Origin: an uncultured Metabacillus sp.
Lineage (GTDB): Bacteria > Bacillota > Bacilli > Bacillales > Bacillaceae
Assembly: GCF_947503125.1 (NCBI RefSeq)
Contig: NZ_CANNCR010000007.1
Span: 62,001 to 126,000 of the forward strand
Reading direction: 5' to 3'
DNA: 64,000 bases
The position numbers and the translations under genes are program-made. The notes under the pieces are model-generated. The model saw nothing but the letters and a program-made list of their open reading frames with translations. It was not told the origin of the DNA and made no database searches. Positions within the stretch are counted from its first letter, which is position 1, and each line of letters begins with the position of its first letter. Below are positions 25,080-33,211 of the stretch, piece by piece.

Positions 25080-26300
25080 TTAATTGCTCTTTTTGAAATT
25101 ACGCTTTAATGGCGGGTCAAGTTTAACATAGCAGCGCCCAACTGTATCCGTTCTTGAGTGCCCTAAATGTAGCATGACATATAATTTTCTCATCTGGTCC
25201 CAAGTGAATGGTTTCATTGGCAAGCCTTTTTTTAGACGATAGTAGTTTAGTCTTTTCCTTTCATTTTCAATTCGTTGGTCTATTTTTTCTTTATTTGAAC
25301 CTTGTAAATTAACATAGTTCCTTATTTTCTTCCATAAATCTTTTTTTGAAGTGAATTTTGTAGAATCATATAATTTCTGTGCAAAACAGCGTCTCGTCGA
25401 GTGACTAGTGTAGCGTTTAGTGACATTCCCTTTTTCATCTCTTTCCACCAAACCAGCTTTTTCAGCTATTTTTTTGTAGGTCTCTTGCATATATTTTGAT
25501 GCAGCTTCTTTGCTCATTTGCTTTCCTTTCTTATCAAATAACGGAAAGAGTGGAGAACCGTCTGCTTTCCCTCTTGTTAAATTGGCATAAAACAGCTTCT
25601 GGCTCATATCCATCGGAACTTTTCTGCTAAAGTTATTTTTATCTTTTTCGTAATACTTTGTCATTTTTTCTAAGTCGATATTTCTTGCCTTTAAATTAAT
25701 TTCAGCCGTAATCCTTCCGCCCGTGTGTCTTTGTGCTAATATGATATTTTTAACCGTTTCGTAATTGAGGTTCGTTTTGGGGATAACTTTATCAATATTG
25801 TTAACTATCATGCGGTATTCCTGGTCTGTGGCTTTCATCGAGGTTCGTTCATCGTGGTGCATTGTGGCTTCTTCTTTGTAAATTTTATATAAGTAACCTG
25901 TGCCTTCTTCCACGCTCCCTTTTAAGCCTACTCTTACCTTTTCTATTCCGTTTTTCTTCCACACACCGTGCTCTTTTACAATTTCCTGCAACTTTCCGAA
26001 TGCATGTATACAATTCTCCACATGGCTTCCTGAAACCGGTTTTTTATCGCTTCTGGCATGGAATCGCTCAAGTAATCCATCAATATGTTTCTCAACCCAT
26101 TCTGCTTTCCAAAACTTTGGATTATAGGCATCACGGCTTTTTTTATCCGTTGCCTGTTCTTTAATTTCATCAAGGGTTGTGTTAAAAAAAGTTTTAACTT
26201 GCCCAAAATATCGTTTGGCTGTACTTTCCGAAATATCGCCTTTTTTTACACCACAATTAAATGCTTGTTCTACCATTGCCAAAGCATGGTCTTTCTTCAT
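25080..26300 (-). CDS. Tyrosine recombinase (integrase family)
   Basis: 406 aa from the ATG at 26300 (GGAGG 8 bp upstream; the ATG at 26306 touches the site). The catalytic set is visible: Arg in HTGGRITAEINL, HxxR in TSHSTRRCFAQKLY, and LGHSRTDTVGRCYVK with the LGH histidine and the Tyr nucleophile. The N-terminal part (about 1-150) would bind arms or core DNA. It is mid-element, beside two excisionase-like genes, and not at an element end, so it may serve dimer resolution of the circular form or mark an older inserted module. Confidence 0.85.
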   Translation of the reverse strand: MKKDHALAMVEQAFNCGVKKGDISESTAKRYFGQVKTFFNTTLDEIKEQATDKKSRDAYNPKFWKAEWVEKHIDGLLERFHARSDKKPVSGSHVENCIHAFGKLQEIVKEHGVWKKNGIEKVRVGLKGSVEEGTGYLYKIYKEEATMHHDERTSMKATDQEYRMIVNNIDKVIPKTNLNYETVKNIILAQRHTGGRITAEINLKARNIDLEKMTKYYEKDKNNFSRKVPMDMSQKLFYANLTRGKADGSPLFPLFDKKGKQMSKEAASKYMQETYKKIAEKAGLVERDEKGNVTKRYTSHSTRRCFAQKLYDSTKFTSKKDLWKKIRNYVNLQGSNKEKIDQRIENERKRLNYYRLKKGLPMKPFTWDQMRKLYVMLHLGHSRTDTVGRCYVKLDPPLKRNFKKSN

Positions 26301-26404
26301 AAACATCGCCTCCCTTCACGGTATTTTTTAAAATAAAATTATTTAAAATTCTAGAATTTTGTTTTTTATTTAGATTAGAAGTGTCTTCTAGTAAGCACCT
26401 TTTT

Positions 26405-27180
26405 ATGACAAAATACAGAAAAACAAATGAGAAAATGGCATGCTAAATGGCAGTTGCTCATTTTGGACTTTCTGCAGTTTCCTTCTTATCCGAATCGCCA
26501 AAACATCGCTCCCAACCTGCCCTCATGGGGCAGGTTGCTCCCTCGTTTTGGCGAACGGATGAAGGAAACTGCACTTGCTTCAAAGATTCCAGCTTTGGCT
26601 GCCAGCTCCGCGCGAGCGCGAACCTGAACAGCCAAACCCTCCATCTTCGAAGCCGTTTCGCTAAAGCCACAGTCTCCGAAAGAGCTTCGTGCCAGCACGA
26701 ACCTCTTTCGAAGCCTTTAGGCTTCATCGAAACAAAACCAAATGAACGCAAATAGCAATTCTCCAACTTATGCATACCATTGCCCGACTTAGAGAGAAAA
26801 TTGTGCTTGCTCCTATGTTTGCTGCACATATCAAGAAATGAATGACAATCACTCAAGTTTCATTTCCTCATATGTACAGCAATTTAAATAAAAGCAATGT
26901 TCTCTCCTTGTTGCAGACGCTTCACCGTACTCCTTGGTCCCCTATCCAAGTTTCCTCCACGCACATGAGAATCTTTATACCCCTGTATAAAGATTGCTGA
27001 GCCCTCACTCCTCATGCGATTCCCTAAGTTTCCCTAGGTTCACCTGCCTAGCTGTCAAGCTAGTGCCATATCCACACGGGACTTAGGCATGTTGGGATTA
27101 ATCGCCTGTTACGGCATGCACACATTGTGTGCGAGCAATGCAAAATATACACTCATTATCAAAATCACTAATTGCTACAA
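26405..27180 (-). ncRNA. Large structured non-coding RNA candidate, class unknown
   Basis: About 775 nt, clearly richer in GC than the rest of the element, with no credible gene. Helices include 26474-26485/26561-26572 (12 bp), 26496-26504/26545-26553 (9 bp), 26514-26522/26528-26536 (9 bp), 26594-26601/26629-26636 with an inner 603-613/616-626 arm, 26677-26692/26695-26710, 26710-26725, 26821-26842/26858-26880, 26970-26980/26985-26995 (11 bp), 27048-27063 and 27118-27132. Several plus-strand A.C mismatches become G.U on the minus strand, fixing the orientation. AAATGAG/CTCATTT followed by GTTTTT (about 26405-26465) could end it. Large ornate RNAs such as GOLLD, ROOL and OLE are comparable in size and setting; I cannot assign it to one. 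No group II intron domain V seen. Confidence 0.72.
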
Positions 27181-27240
27181 CCGATTTTCATGAATATTAA
27201 ATTGTTAAACTTCCTTAAGACTAATGCGACAACTACTTTT

Positions 27241-27330
27241 CTAAACATCCAATTTTATTCCGACACAGTTTTTTCTCCTCTTTTTTATTATTCTTGCTAA
27301 TTCTGATTTGGAATCATTGGCTATACGCAT
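27241..27330 (-). CDS. Possible small basic peptide upstream of the structured RNA
   Basis: 29 aa, MRIANDSKSELARIIKKRRK and on to GIKLDV. An AGGAGGAG site lies 12 bp upstream; the same site also serves an overlapping ATG giving a 4-residue peptide. The position 5' of the structured RNA is suggestive of a leader. Weak evidence. Confidence 0.3.
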   Translation of the reverse strand: MRIANDSKSELARIIKKRRKNCVGIKLDV

Positions 27331-27362
27331 CCCATGTTCTCTCCTCCTCTTTTTTAATTTTT

Positions 27363-27389
27363 TTAGGGAAATCCACGCATAAAATTCAT
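27363..27389 (-). CDS. Possible 8-residue leader peptide
   Basis: AAGGAGG, 8 bp, then ATG reading MNFMRGFP and a stop. A strong ribosome-binding site in front of so short a frame suggests a regulatory leader, but this could be chance. Confidence 0.25.
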   Translation of the reverse strand: MNFMRGFP

Positions 27390-27847
27390 TTACATATCCT
27401 CCTTTTGATTTTTTTGCCTTGTTTGGTCAGGTGGCAATAACCTGTGTTCCCAAAATGCAATTGTGACAAGTCTGCCTTAAAACATTCGTGACAAGGGACA
27501 TCCATAAACTAAAAACAACATTGCAACACGGCAATAAATTATTATTCTCCGCCAATATTCAGTTGTAATTTTGGGTTGTTTTCACTATATGCTGCTGTTT
27601 TCATTACATGCGCGAAAGAGCCATTTCTTTGTCGAAATGCCTGTACTATTTACTATCTTGTTTACATTCTTTTATCTATCTCTATACGAGATAATTTCTC
27701 GCTTCAGCGAAAAAAGGTTAATACATATTTTTATCATAATTCCATTTAGTTGTTTTGGAGAAAAAAAAGGGATTTTTTGAATGAATTGTCTGTTTTCCTT
27801 GTATGATGAAGAACAATCGATTAAAACATGGTAAAGGAGTGATTAAA
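27390..27847. other. AT-rich intergenic stretch
   Basis: No gene accepted. A 69-codon plus-strand frame at 27571 has no ribosome-binding site and hydrophobic runs typical of chance AT-rich frames. Confidence 0.4.
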
Positions 27848-28861
27848 TTGGAAGTTGATTATGTAAAATTTGAAGAATTAGTGATGAACTTGGAAAAAAG
27901 ATATCGTGCTCCAAAGCTTAAAATCAAGGAGTATGCGTTATCGAATGAACAATTAGGAAAAGTTCGGTTTGATGAGGAGGACATTCATTTTGAGGTTAAA
28001 CAAGATGTAAGTTCTGGGTGTCTGATGGTTCCTTCAAGTTACGAAGAGTCTCTGAATCTTCCGTTATTGGTTAATAAATTTATAAGGTACTCCATTGATT
28101 ATCATCGTGGACCTCTTTTTCAAATTACGGTCGAGTCCGGGTATTGGAAGTTAAAAAACCAAGACATGCGTTATAAAGAGTATGTCGTAGAACTTAAGAA
28201 CACTATACATTTAAATTACTGGTTCGAACAAAAGAGATGGGCATTTATTAAAAAGGAAGACTGGTTGAAGATGTACCGAGACATGCAACAGGATTTAAAT
28301 CAACCGATATTAAAACAACTTGAAATGGCATTTGCTGACCTTCTTGATACCACTGCAAAAGTACGCCATTCCTTATCCAGCAAACAGTTAACTCCACTAG
28401 CAAAAGAGTATATTTCGATTCTCCGTGATTTAAGATGGTATATAGAAAGAGTACCGAAGCTATGGTTCATTTTTAATGTCTATTCGAAAGATATGTACTA
28501 TCGGATTCTTGATAGACTGAACAATCTACATAAGTGGTTAGATGAAGCAGACGCATTTATTTACGATAAAGAAAAGAATCAAGACCCTATTGCTAAAATA
28601 GATGAAGAGAATACTCCATTATATCTCCTCGATAGAGCAGCCGAACCACTTCTTCTGGAAGGATATGAAGTATTTAATAACTCCGTTACTCCCTCCTTAC
28701 AAACCATCTTCACTCACAATAAGCCATTTGAAACTCACGCCAATAAACAGACCCTCAAAGATTATGAAACAATAGCTCTGGGTATCTCAAGAAAAAAGAA
28801 AAAGACCTTTGTTTGGATGAATGAAGTAAAAGCACAATATAATATTCGTAAAAAAGACTAG
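27848..28861 (+). CDS. Hypothetical protein, 337 residues
   Basis: The start is TTG at 27848, 8 bp after AAAGGAG; an in-frame ATG at 27803 lacks a site. It begins MEVDYVKFEELVMNLEKRY, is rich in aromatic and charged residues, has no signal peptide or membrane span, and contains helical stretches such as LADLLDTTAKVRHSLSSKQL. The C-terminus is basic (SRKKKKTFVWMNE). It lies between the structured RNA and a bidirectional terminator shared with the GIY-YIG-like gene. No family recognised. Confidence 0.75.
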   Translation: MEVDYVKFEELVMNLEKRYRAPKLKIKEYALSNEQLGKVRFDEEDIHFEVKQDVSSGCLMVPSSYEESLNLPLLVNKFIRYSIDYHRGPLFQITVESGYWKLKNQDMRYKEYVVELKNTIHLNYWFEQKRWAFIKKEDWLKMYRDMQQDLNQPILKQLEMAFADLLDTTAKVRHSLSSKQLTPLAKEYISILRDLRWYIERVPKLWFIFNVYSKDMYYRILDRLNNLHKWLDEADAFIYDKEKNQDPIAKIDEENTPLYLLDRAAEPLLLEGYEVFNNSVTPSLQTIFTHNKPFETHANKQTLKDYETIALGISRKKKKTFVWMNEVKAQYNIRKKD

Positions 28862-28948
28862 GCAAATTTCCGCTAACAATTCATATTCGGGATTGAAGGT
28901 TATTAGGGAACACTATAAATGACTTACTATAAAGCATTAAAGAACGCA

Positions 28949-28982
28949 AAGTGCTCAGATATAAATTTTTATCTGAGCACTT
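28949..28982. terminator. bidirectional terminator
   Basis: AAGTGCTCAGATA and TATCTGAGCACTT form a perfect 13-bp stem between two convergent genes. Confidence 0.8.
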
Positions 28983-28994
28983 GAACAACATATT

Positions 28995-29942
28995 CTATAC
29001 AATTCTAAAAAAATCGTATTTACTTCGTTTATCTTTCAAATCATAGAATGGATTATGTTCAAATTGAGCTGGTATAACCTCTGAATATAGTTTTACATGT
29101 AGCCGTTTAGTATCGATTTCTACCGAAACATAATCTACATTTTCCTTGAATAAATCTGAATACTCAGTGTGTGTTTTCGAAGGAAATCTATACTTCATTA
29201 TGTCGTTATATTTTGGTTGAAAATACCTAATCAAAGCAGCTTCTGTAAAGTTTATCTCCTGTTTCTTACGAATTAAATCGTAAGGTCGCTCAGTTATTTC
29301 CAATTGTTTAATAAAAATATCAAAGCTTTTTTGTTTATCTTGCTCTATAGGAGATAGAAAACCTATAGTGTTTCTATCAAAATCCCAAGAAGATAAGAAG
29401 ATACTCTTATCATCTTCCTTTTCTGCATAAATTTTCTGCAAGGTTGAATGAGATTTTAATCTCTCATAGACTGTTCTCTCACCATCCTTACCAAAAGAAC
29501 GACCAATATAAACAACTTCACAATCCATTACATATCCATTCGCTATTAAGAACATAAATGAATTAGCCTTAAGTACGTAATTACCTAATGCATCTTTAAT
29601 TTCTAAATCATCTTTATTCGGACTTAATACAACTTCTAATTCTTGGTTTTTCAAGTTATTAATCAACCTAAATTCAACTTTATCATCAGCTCTATCATCC
29701 ATAATCTTAATTTCCAAATCTATATATTTTTCATCTATTTTTATAGAATCACGAACAAAAATTATTTTAGGTGCTTTAACAACCATATAAATATGCATTT
29801 TAGGTATTTGATTGTACTTATTTTCAAGCTCTAATAAACTTGCAAAATCATAATGTCGAAAAAACATTCCATATGATTCCACCATTGAAATACCAAGGTT
29901 TGAGCCAGTGGAAAACTCTTCCTTATCCTTCATTTTTCTCAT
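28995..29942 (-). CDS. GIY-YIG-like nuclease domain protein
   Basis: 315 aa. The core pattern starts at about residue 145: CEVVYIGRSFGKDGERTVYE with RLKSHSTLQKI just after, corresponding to the YIG strand and the Arg helix. The late glutamate motif is FTEAALIRYFQPKYN (about 232-247), as in GIY-YIG proteins (E..LI...P.YN). The first strand is VVYIG rather than a textbook GIY, so catalysis is not certain. The N-terminal 140 residues are mostly beta and unfamiliar. In this cargo context a defence or homing-like nuclease is plausible. Confidence 0.65.
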   Translation of the reverse strand: MRKMKDKEEFSTGSNLGISMVESYGMFFRHYDFASLLELENKYNQIPKMHIYMVVKAPKIIFVRDSIKIDEKYIDLEIKIMDDRADDKVEFRLINNLKNQELEVVLSPNKDDLEIKDALGNYVLKANSFMFLIANGYVMDCEVVYIGRSFGKDGERTVYERLKSHSTLQKIYAEKEDDKSIFLSSWDFDRNTIGFLSPIEQDKQKSFDIFIKQLEITERPYDLIRKKQEINFTEAALIRYFQPKYNDIMKYRFPSKTHTEYSDLFKENVDYVSVEIDTKRLHVKLYSEVIPAQFEHNPFYDLKDKRSKYDFFRIV

Positions 29943-30340
29943 CCTATCCCTATTACTTTAACTCCTCTTACATTACTGATGTTAATTACACAATACATTT
30001 TTATTTTACCACACCAAAATTTAGGTTATCTGTATAACTTAGGATAAATATGATTTTTAAATAAAGTAGTAATGAAATACCAATATTACAATCACTAAAT
30101 ACTTCTTCAATTATTTGTCCTTTGGAATAACTCCTTTTTTTATTACAAATAAAAACAATGGAAATTCCCTTGTCATGCCCAGTGTTCTACACATTAGTTC
30201 CAGTTTCATCAATACATATGTATATCGCCGTTTTCTAACTTTCAGTCTGGGTTACATGAAAGCATCCAAACGATTTTATTTTTGACTGATAATCTGAATT
30301 TGTGTAATTTCCCTCAAACTTTTTTGACCAAATTAATAAG
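29943..30340. other. intergenic stretch, nothing recognised
   Basis: AT-rich; no frame with a ribosome-binding site and no strong hairpin. Confidence 0.4.
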
Positions 30341-30649
30341 TTAAATAAACATTAAGGTATATAGAGAACCAGTAAGAGCAAAACAAAAGTAGAAAACAAA
30401 CATTTTAGATAGTGCCTCTTTTACTTTATATCTAAAGCCTGCTCCTAAGAATATTAGTACACTGTAAAGAAACCCAAATATCCAAATGCAGCCTAGCAAA
30501 TTGCCTTTGCTATTCATATTACCAAGCATAGATAAATTCCAATGGAACGGGTTTGAAAACATTACATAAACGAAAACATAACCAACAAAGAACAAAAACA
30601 GAACAATAATAAATCGAAAGGCAATCTCCAGAATCTCTTTTACCTTCAT
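30341..30649 (-). CDS. Small integral membrane protein
   Basis: 102 aa with three likely membrane spans: FRFIIVLFLFFVGYVFVYVM, LLGCIWIFGFLYSVLIFLGA and KMFVFYFCFALTGSLYTLMF. No family recognised. It may belong to the same remnant transfer module as the VirB2-like gene upstream; that is only proximity. Confidence 0.65.
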   Translation of the reverse strand: MKVKEILEIAFRFIIVLFLFFVGYVFVYVMFSNPFHWNLSMLGNMNSKGNLLGCIWIFGFLYSVLIFLGAGFRYKVKEALSKMFVFYFCFALTGSLYTLMFI

Positions 30650-30774
30650 AAGCTATCACTTCCTGATTATAAAAACGAACAGTTTCTTTATACAATATAT
30701 TTAGATTTTAACAATCAAATCCTTGTAAATCTTTGTTCAATCTGTTTTTCCAATTACCTTTTATATTTAGCAAT

Positions 30775-30823
30775 AAAAAAGGCAGTCAAATGAATTCTAT
30801 GTTTATCACAGAATCAGACAGCC
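30775..30823 (-). terminator. terminator of the 174-residue gene
   Basis: GGCAGTC/GACAGCC (one mismatch) encloses a second stem; TTTTTTATT follows on the minus strand. Confidence 0.65.
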
Positions 30824-30845
30824 TGGTTGTCTCTTTATTGGCATC

Positions 30846-31370
30846 TTAGCTTACTTGGCATGAAGCCCATTTTTCTATATTAATATCCGCTTTTGGACAC
30901 TTGTTATGTTTTTCAAGTTGCTTCCAAAAACGATAAATGATGGTTTCACTCATTGTTTGAATAAACTCATCTAGCTCTTTATTTATCTCTGTTAAGTGAT
31001 TTTGCAAAGAATCAATGAATTTTTTCCCGTATTGGTTTACTACTGATAAATATTTCTCTTTATCTGCAGTGATAGAATTATATTGTTCTAATGTTTGTTG
31101 AAAATCTCGATTATATTGTTTTAATGTAACCTGAACAAATTTGACATCCAAAAACAGTTCTCTGCTCTGTTCCATCGAAAGCAGCGTAACTCCCTCTGCC
31201 GTTTTTATTTCCCCTTCTTTGAAATTCACATACAGCATGCGCGTAGCTATGAGTGATTCTAACGAAGGTCTTTCTTCAACTGGCTCAAGAATGTTAAAGC
31301 TCTTCTTCTTTCCTTCATATGCTTTTTTCTCTATATCAGTGTTTTTAAAAACAGTTTTAATAAAATTCAT
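30846..31370 (-). CDS. Hypothetical coiled-coil protein
   Basis: 174 aa from the ATG at 31370 (AGGGGGG upstream); a longer frame to 31463 adds a hydrophobic stretch without a site. It begins MNFIKTVFKNTDIEKKAYEG. Long helical segments (VTLKQYNRDFQQTLEQYNSI) suggest a coiled coil. It follows the VirB2-like gene and may be part of the same transfer remnant. No family recognised. Confidence 0.65.
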   Translation of the reverse strand: MNFIKTVFKNTDIEKKAYEGKKKSFNILEPVEERPSLESLIATRMLYVNFKEGEIKTAEGVTLLSMEQSRELFLDVKFVQVTLKQYNRDFQQTLEQYNSITADKEKYLSVVNQYGKKFIDSLQNHLTEINKELDEFIQTMSETIIYRFWKQLEKHNKCPKADINIEKWASCQVS

Positions 31371-31472
31371 TATGAATTCCCCCCTAAAATCTTTTTTGGC
31401 GTACATACATACGCTTGAAAGAATCATAATTACAATATCTATTAAGTCAATAAAAAAAGGCAATAAGCCTTT

Positions 31473-31871
31473 TTATAAAGTTTGAAAAGTATCAATAAGA
31501 TTCAAGATATGATAAGCCGAGAATGCGATAAGCATCCCTATTCCAGCACGAATAATCATTTTCTTAGCTTCTTCTATCTTAAACGGGTCACCCTCTGACA
31601 TTGTGTATTGGAAACCAGCCTGTATTATCATAATAAGTGCCAATCCGGATGACACATAAACTACGGCATATGCGAAAGCATTGAAGCTCTCACTAATCTT
31701 TGAAACATTTTCATCTACATTGTCATTTTGGGTTACTGGCATGCAATAACCTGCTCCAGAGTCCCAATACGCACCACCGCTGTAGCAATTGACCTCACCA
31801 GGTCTCTTTGCATCTGCGACTGTCGGGGATAAACAGAACATGATAATCCATAAAGAAATTAATCGTTTCAT
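31473..31871 (-). CDS. VirB2/TrbC-like pilin
   Basis: 132 aa. A signal peptide (MKRLISLWIIMFCLSPTVAD) precedes a Cys-containing segment. Two hydrophobic helices, AYAVVYVSSGLALIMIIQAG and IRAGIGMLIAFSAYHILNLI, flank the polar loop FQYTMSEGDPFKIEEAKKMI, the classic TrbC/VirB2 pattern. VirB2 proteins build type IV secretion conjugative pili or, in Gram-positives, surface channels. No VirB4, VirB6, coupling ATPase or relaxase was found in the element, so this is an orphan or remnant. Confidence 0.8.
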   Translation of the reverse strand: MKRLISLWIIMFCLSPTVADAKRPGEVNCYSGGAYWDSGAGYCMPVTQNDNVDENVSKISESFNAFAYAVVYVSSGLALIMIIQAGFQYTMSEGDPFKIEEAKKMIIRAGIGMLIAFSAYHILNLIDTFQTL

Positions 31872-31969
31872 ACTCCCTACCTTCCTTTACCGAAAAAAAG
31901 ACATTGGGGCAGTGAAATTATATTCGATTTCTTTGTTAATGCAATAAACAACGCAAAAAAGCTACTACA

Positions 31970-31989
31970 TGATTAGTATTGTAGTAGCT
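31970..31989 (-). terminator. terminator of the 114-residue gene
   Basis: AGCTACTAC and GTAGTAGCT close a hairpin, with TTTTTTGCG on the minus strand. The loop in this minimal pairing is only 2 nt (9-bp arms at 31970-31978 and 31981-31989), so the inner pairs probably open. Confidence 0.55.
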
Positions 31990-32026
31990 ATCCATGAAAT
32001 CTACTTTTTAATATATTAGCAGGTAA

Positions 32027-32371
32027 TTATAGCAGTTTTCTTTTAGAAAGATAATTAAACATGTCCTCGACCGTTTCAAATATGTTGTATGCTTCTTCTG
32101 CATTTAAATCCGTATCGTTTAAAGGAATCAATGTGTAATGACAAGTTGTGTAGTATACTTTCTTAAATATTTCTGAATTGGAATCACATACTTCTTTTAA
32201 ATTGCTTTCTAAGTTCAATTCTATTGTTGATTTCGTTGTAACGGACTCAATCGCATTAAACAGCGTTACATACAGAGCAAATTCTTTTTCTGTATAATGT
32301 GACAAAGTATTTCTCAATCTTTGAACTTGCGCTTTTTCAATTTCGCTTAATTGTTCATACCCATAGAACAT
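32027..32371 (-). CDS. Hypothetical protein, 114 residues
   Basis: Starts MFYGYEQLSEIEKAQVQRLR; largely helical and acidic, with LNAEEAYNIFETVEDMFNYL near the C-terminus. No signal peptide, no membrane span. A terminator follows. No family recognised. Confidence 0.7.
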   Translation of the reverse strand: MFYGYEQLSEIEKAQVQRLRNTLSHYTEKEFALYVTLFNAIESVTTKSTIELNLESNLKEVCDSNSEIFKKVYYTTCHYTLIPLNDTDLNAEEAYNIFETVEDMFNYLSKRKLL

Positions 32372-32407
32372 TGTTTTTCTCCCCTTTATACGCTTTACTT
32401 TTTCGAA

Positions 32408-32503
32408 TCACTGGTTTTCCTTTAAATCTTTTCGATAAACATATTGGACAGCCAAAAAATACATAAGCATGAGCACATTATGCACAATAAGAAAATAGAC
32501 CAA
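32408..32503 (-). CDS. Small single-span membrane peptide
   Basis: 31 aa from TTG 32503, with GAGG 8 bp upstream. It reads MVYFLIVHNVLMLMYFLAVQ and then a basic tail, YVYRKDLKENQ: one membrane span with the positive end likely cytoplasmic. Toxin-like or regulatory small peptides have this form, but no antitoxin RNA was identified. Confidence 0.45.
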   Translation of the reverse strand: MVYFLIVHNVLMLMYFLAVQYVYRKDLKENQ

Positions 32504-32593
32504 GGGCATCACCTCTTTCAGTTTTACTTTTTATACACGGTTATTTAACATTTTCAAGCAAAAATAAAAAAAGACTCAACAATGAGCCTTTAC

Positions 32594-32986
32594 TTAATAG
32601 TCAGTAGACACTAATTCTTTCACAAACTTCAGCATATCTTCCCCAAAATTGTCATCATTATAGGATACCTGTATGTCATCTACATGTTTCTCTTCATGCT
32701 CATCTAGAACCGTCATAGATGTATAGTACAGCGTTTGTTGTAAGGCATTCGCAAGGCTCACAGCACATGCTAGGTTAGCTTGATAAAATGGATTATCGGG
32801 ATGCACATGTAGTTCGCAAGCAACTGATTCAGCAATATCATAATTATTTGCAAATGCTTTTTTCCATAGTGGCAACAATATTTTTACTACTTCTTCTGCT
32901 GCTTTTGCATGCCGCTGATTATAAGCATGAGCATCTTTCAAACTCTTTTGTAATCTCTGGATATGCTGTTCCATATTTTCCATCAT
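32594..32986 (-). CDS. Hypothetical protein, 130 residues
   Basis: Begins MMENMEQHIQRLQKSLKDAH, mainly helical, with CELHVHPDNPFYQANLACAV in the middle and an acidic C-terminus. No signal peptide or membrane span. No family recognised; it is possibly regulatory cargo of the element. Confidence 0.65.
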   Translation of the reverse strand: MMENMEQHIQRLQKSLKDAHAYNQRHAKAAEEVVKILLPLWKKAFANNYDIAESVACELHVHPDNPFYQANLACAVSLANALQQTLYYTSMTVLDEHEEKHVDDIQVSYNDDNFGEDMLKFVKELVSTDY

Positions 32987-33211
32987 GCTGTCTCAGCCCC
33001 TCGTTAGTATATAACTAGTATATGAGAGTGAGAGAACAATCAGGACCAAAGAACAAGCTGTATTTCATTTTATTTAATCTCTGTTTAATTTTATTTCATT
33101 TCAATTCATTTTGATTCTTCTTCATCCCACCTTTATTGGCAATTCTATTATCTATATGTACAATTATTAATAACAAATCTTTTTTGCTATCCCTTACTTG
33201 GAGGTGTCGTA

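Noticed and set aside
26447-26856. Overlapping open frames of 66-132 codons on both strands
   Set aside because: They lie in the palindromic, GC-rich stretch, lack ribosome-binding sites, and their existence on both strands follows from the inverted-repeat structure. The RNA reading explains the sequence better.
26405-27180. Group II intron
   Set aside because: No domain V-like hairpin, no typical GTGYG start and no reverse transcriptase gene nearby.
27571-27780. 69-codon plus-strand hydrophobic frame
   Set aside because: No ribosome-binding site; AT-rich DNA readily gives such frames by chance.
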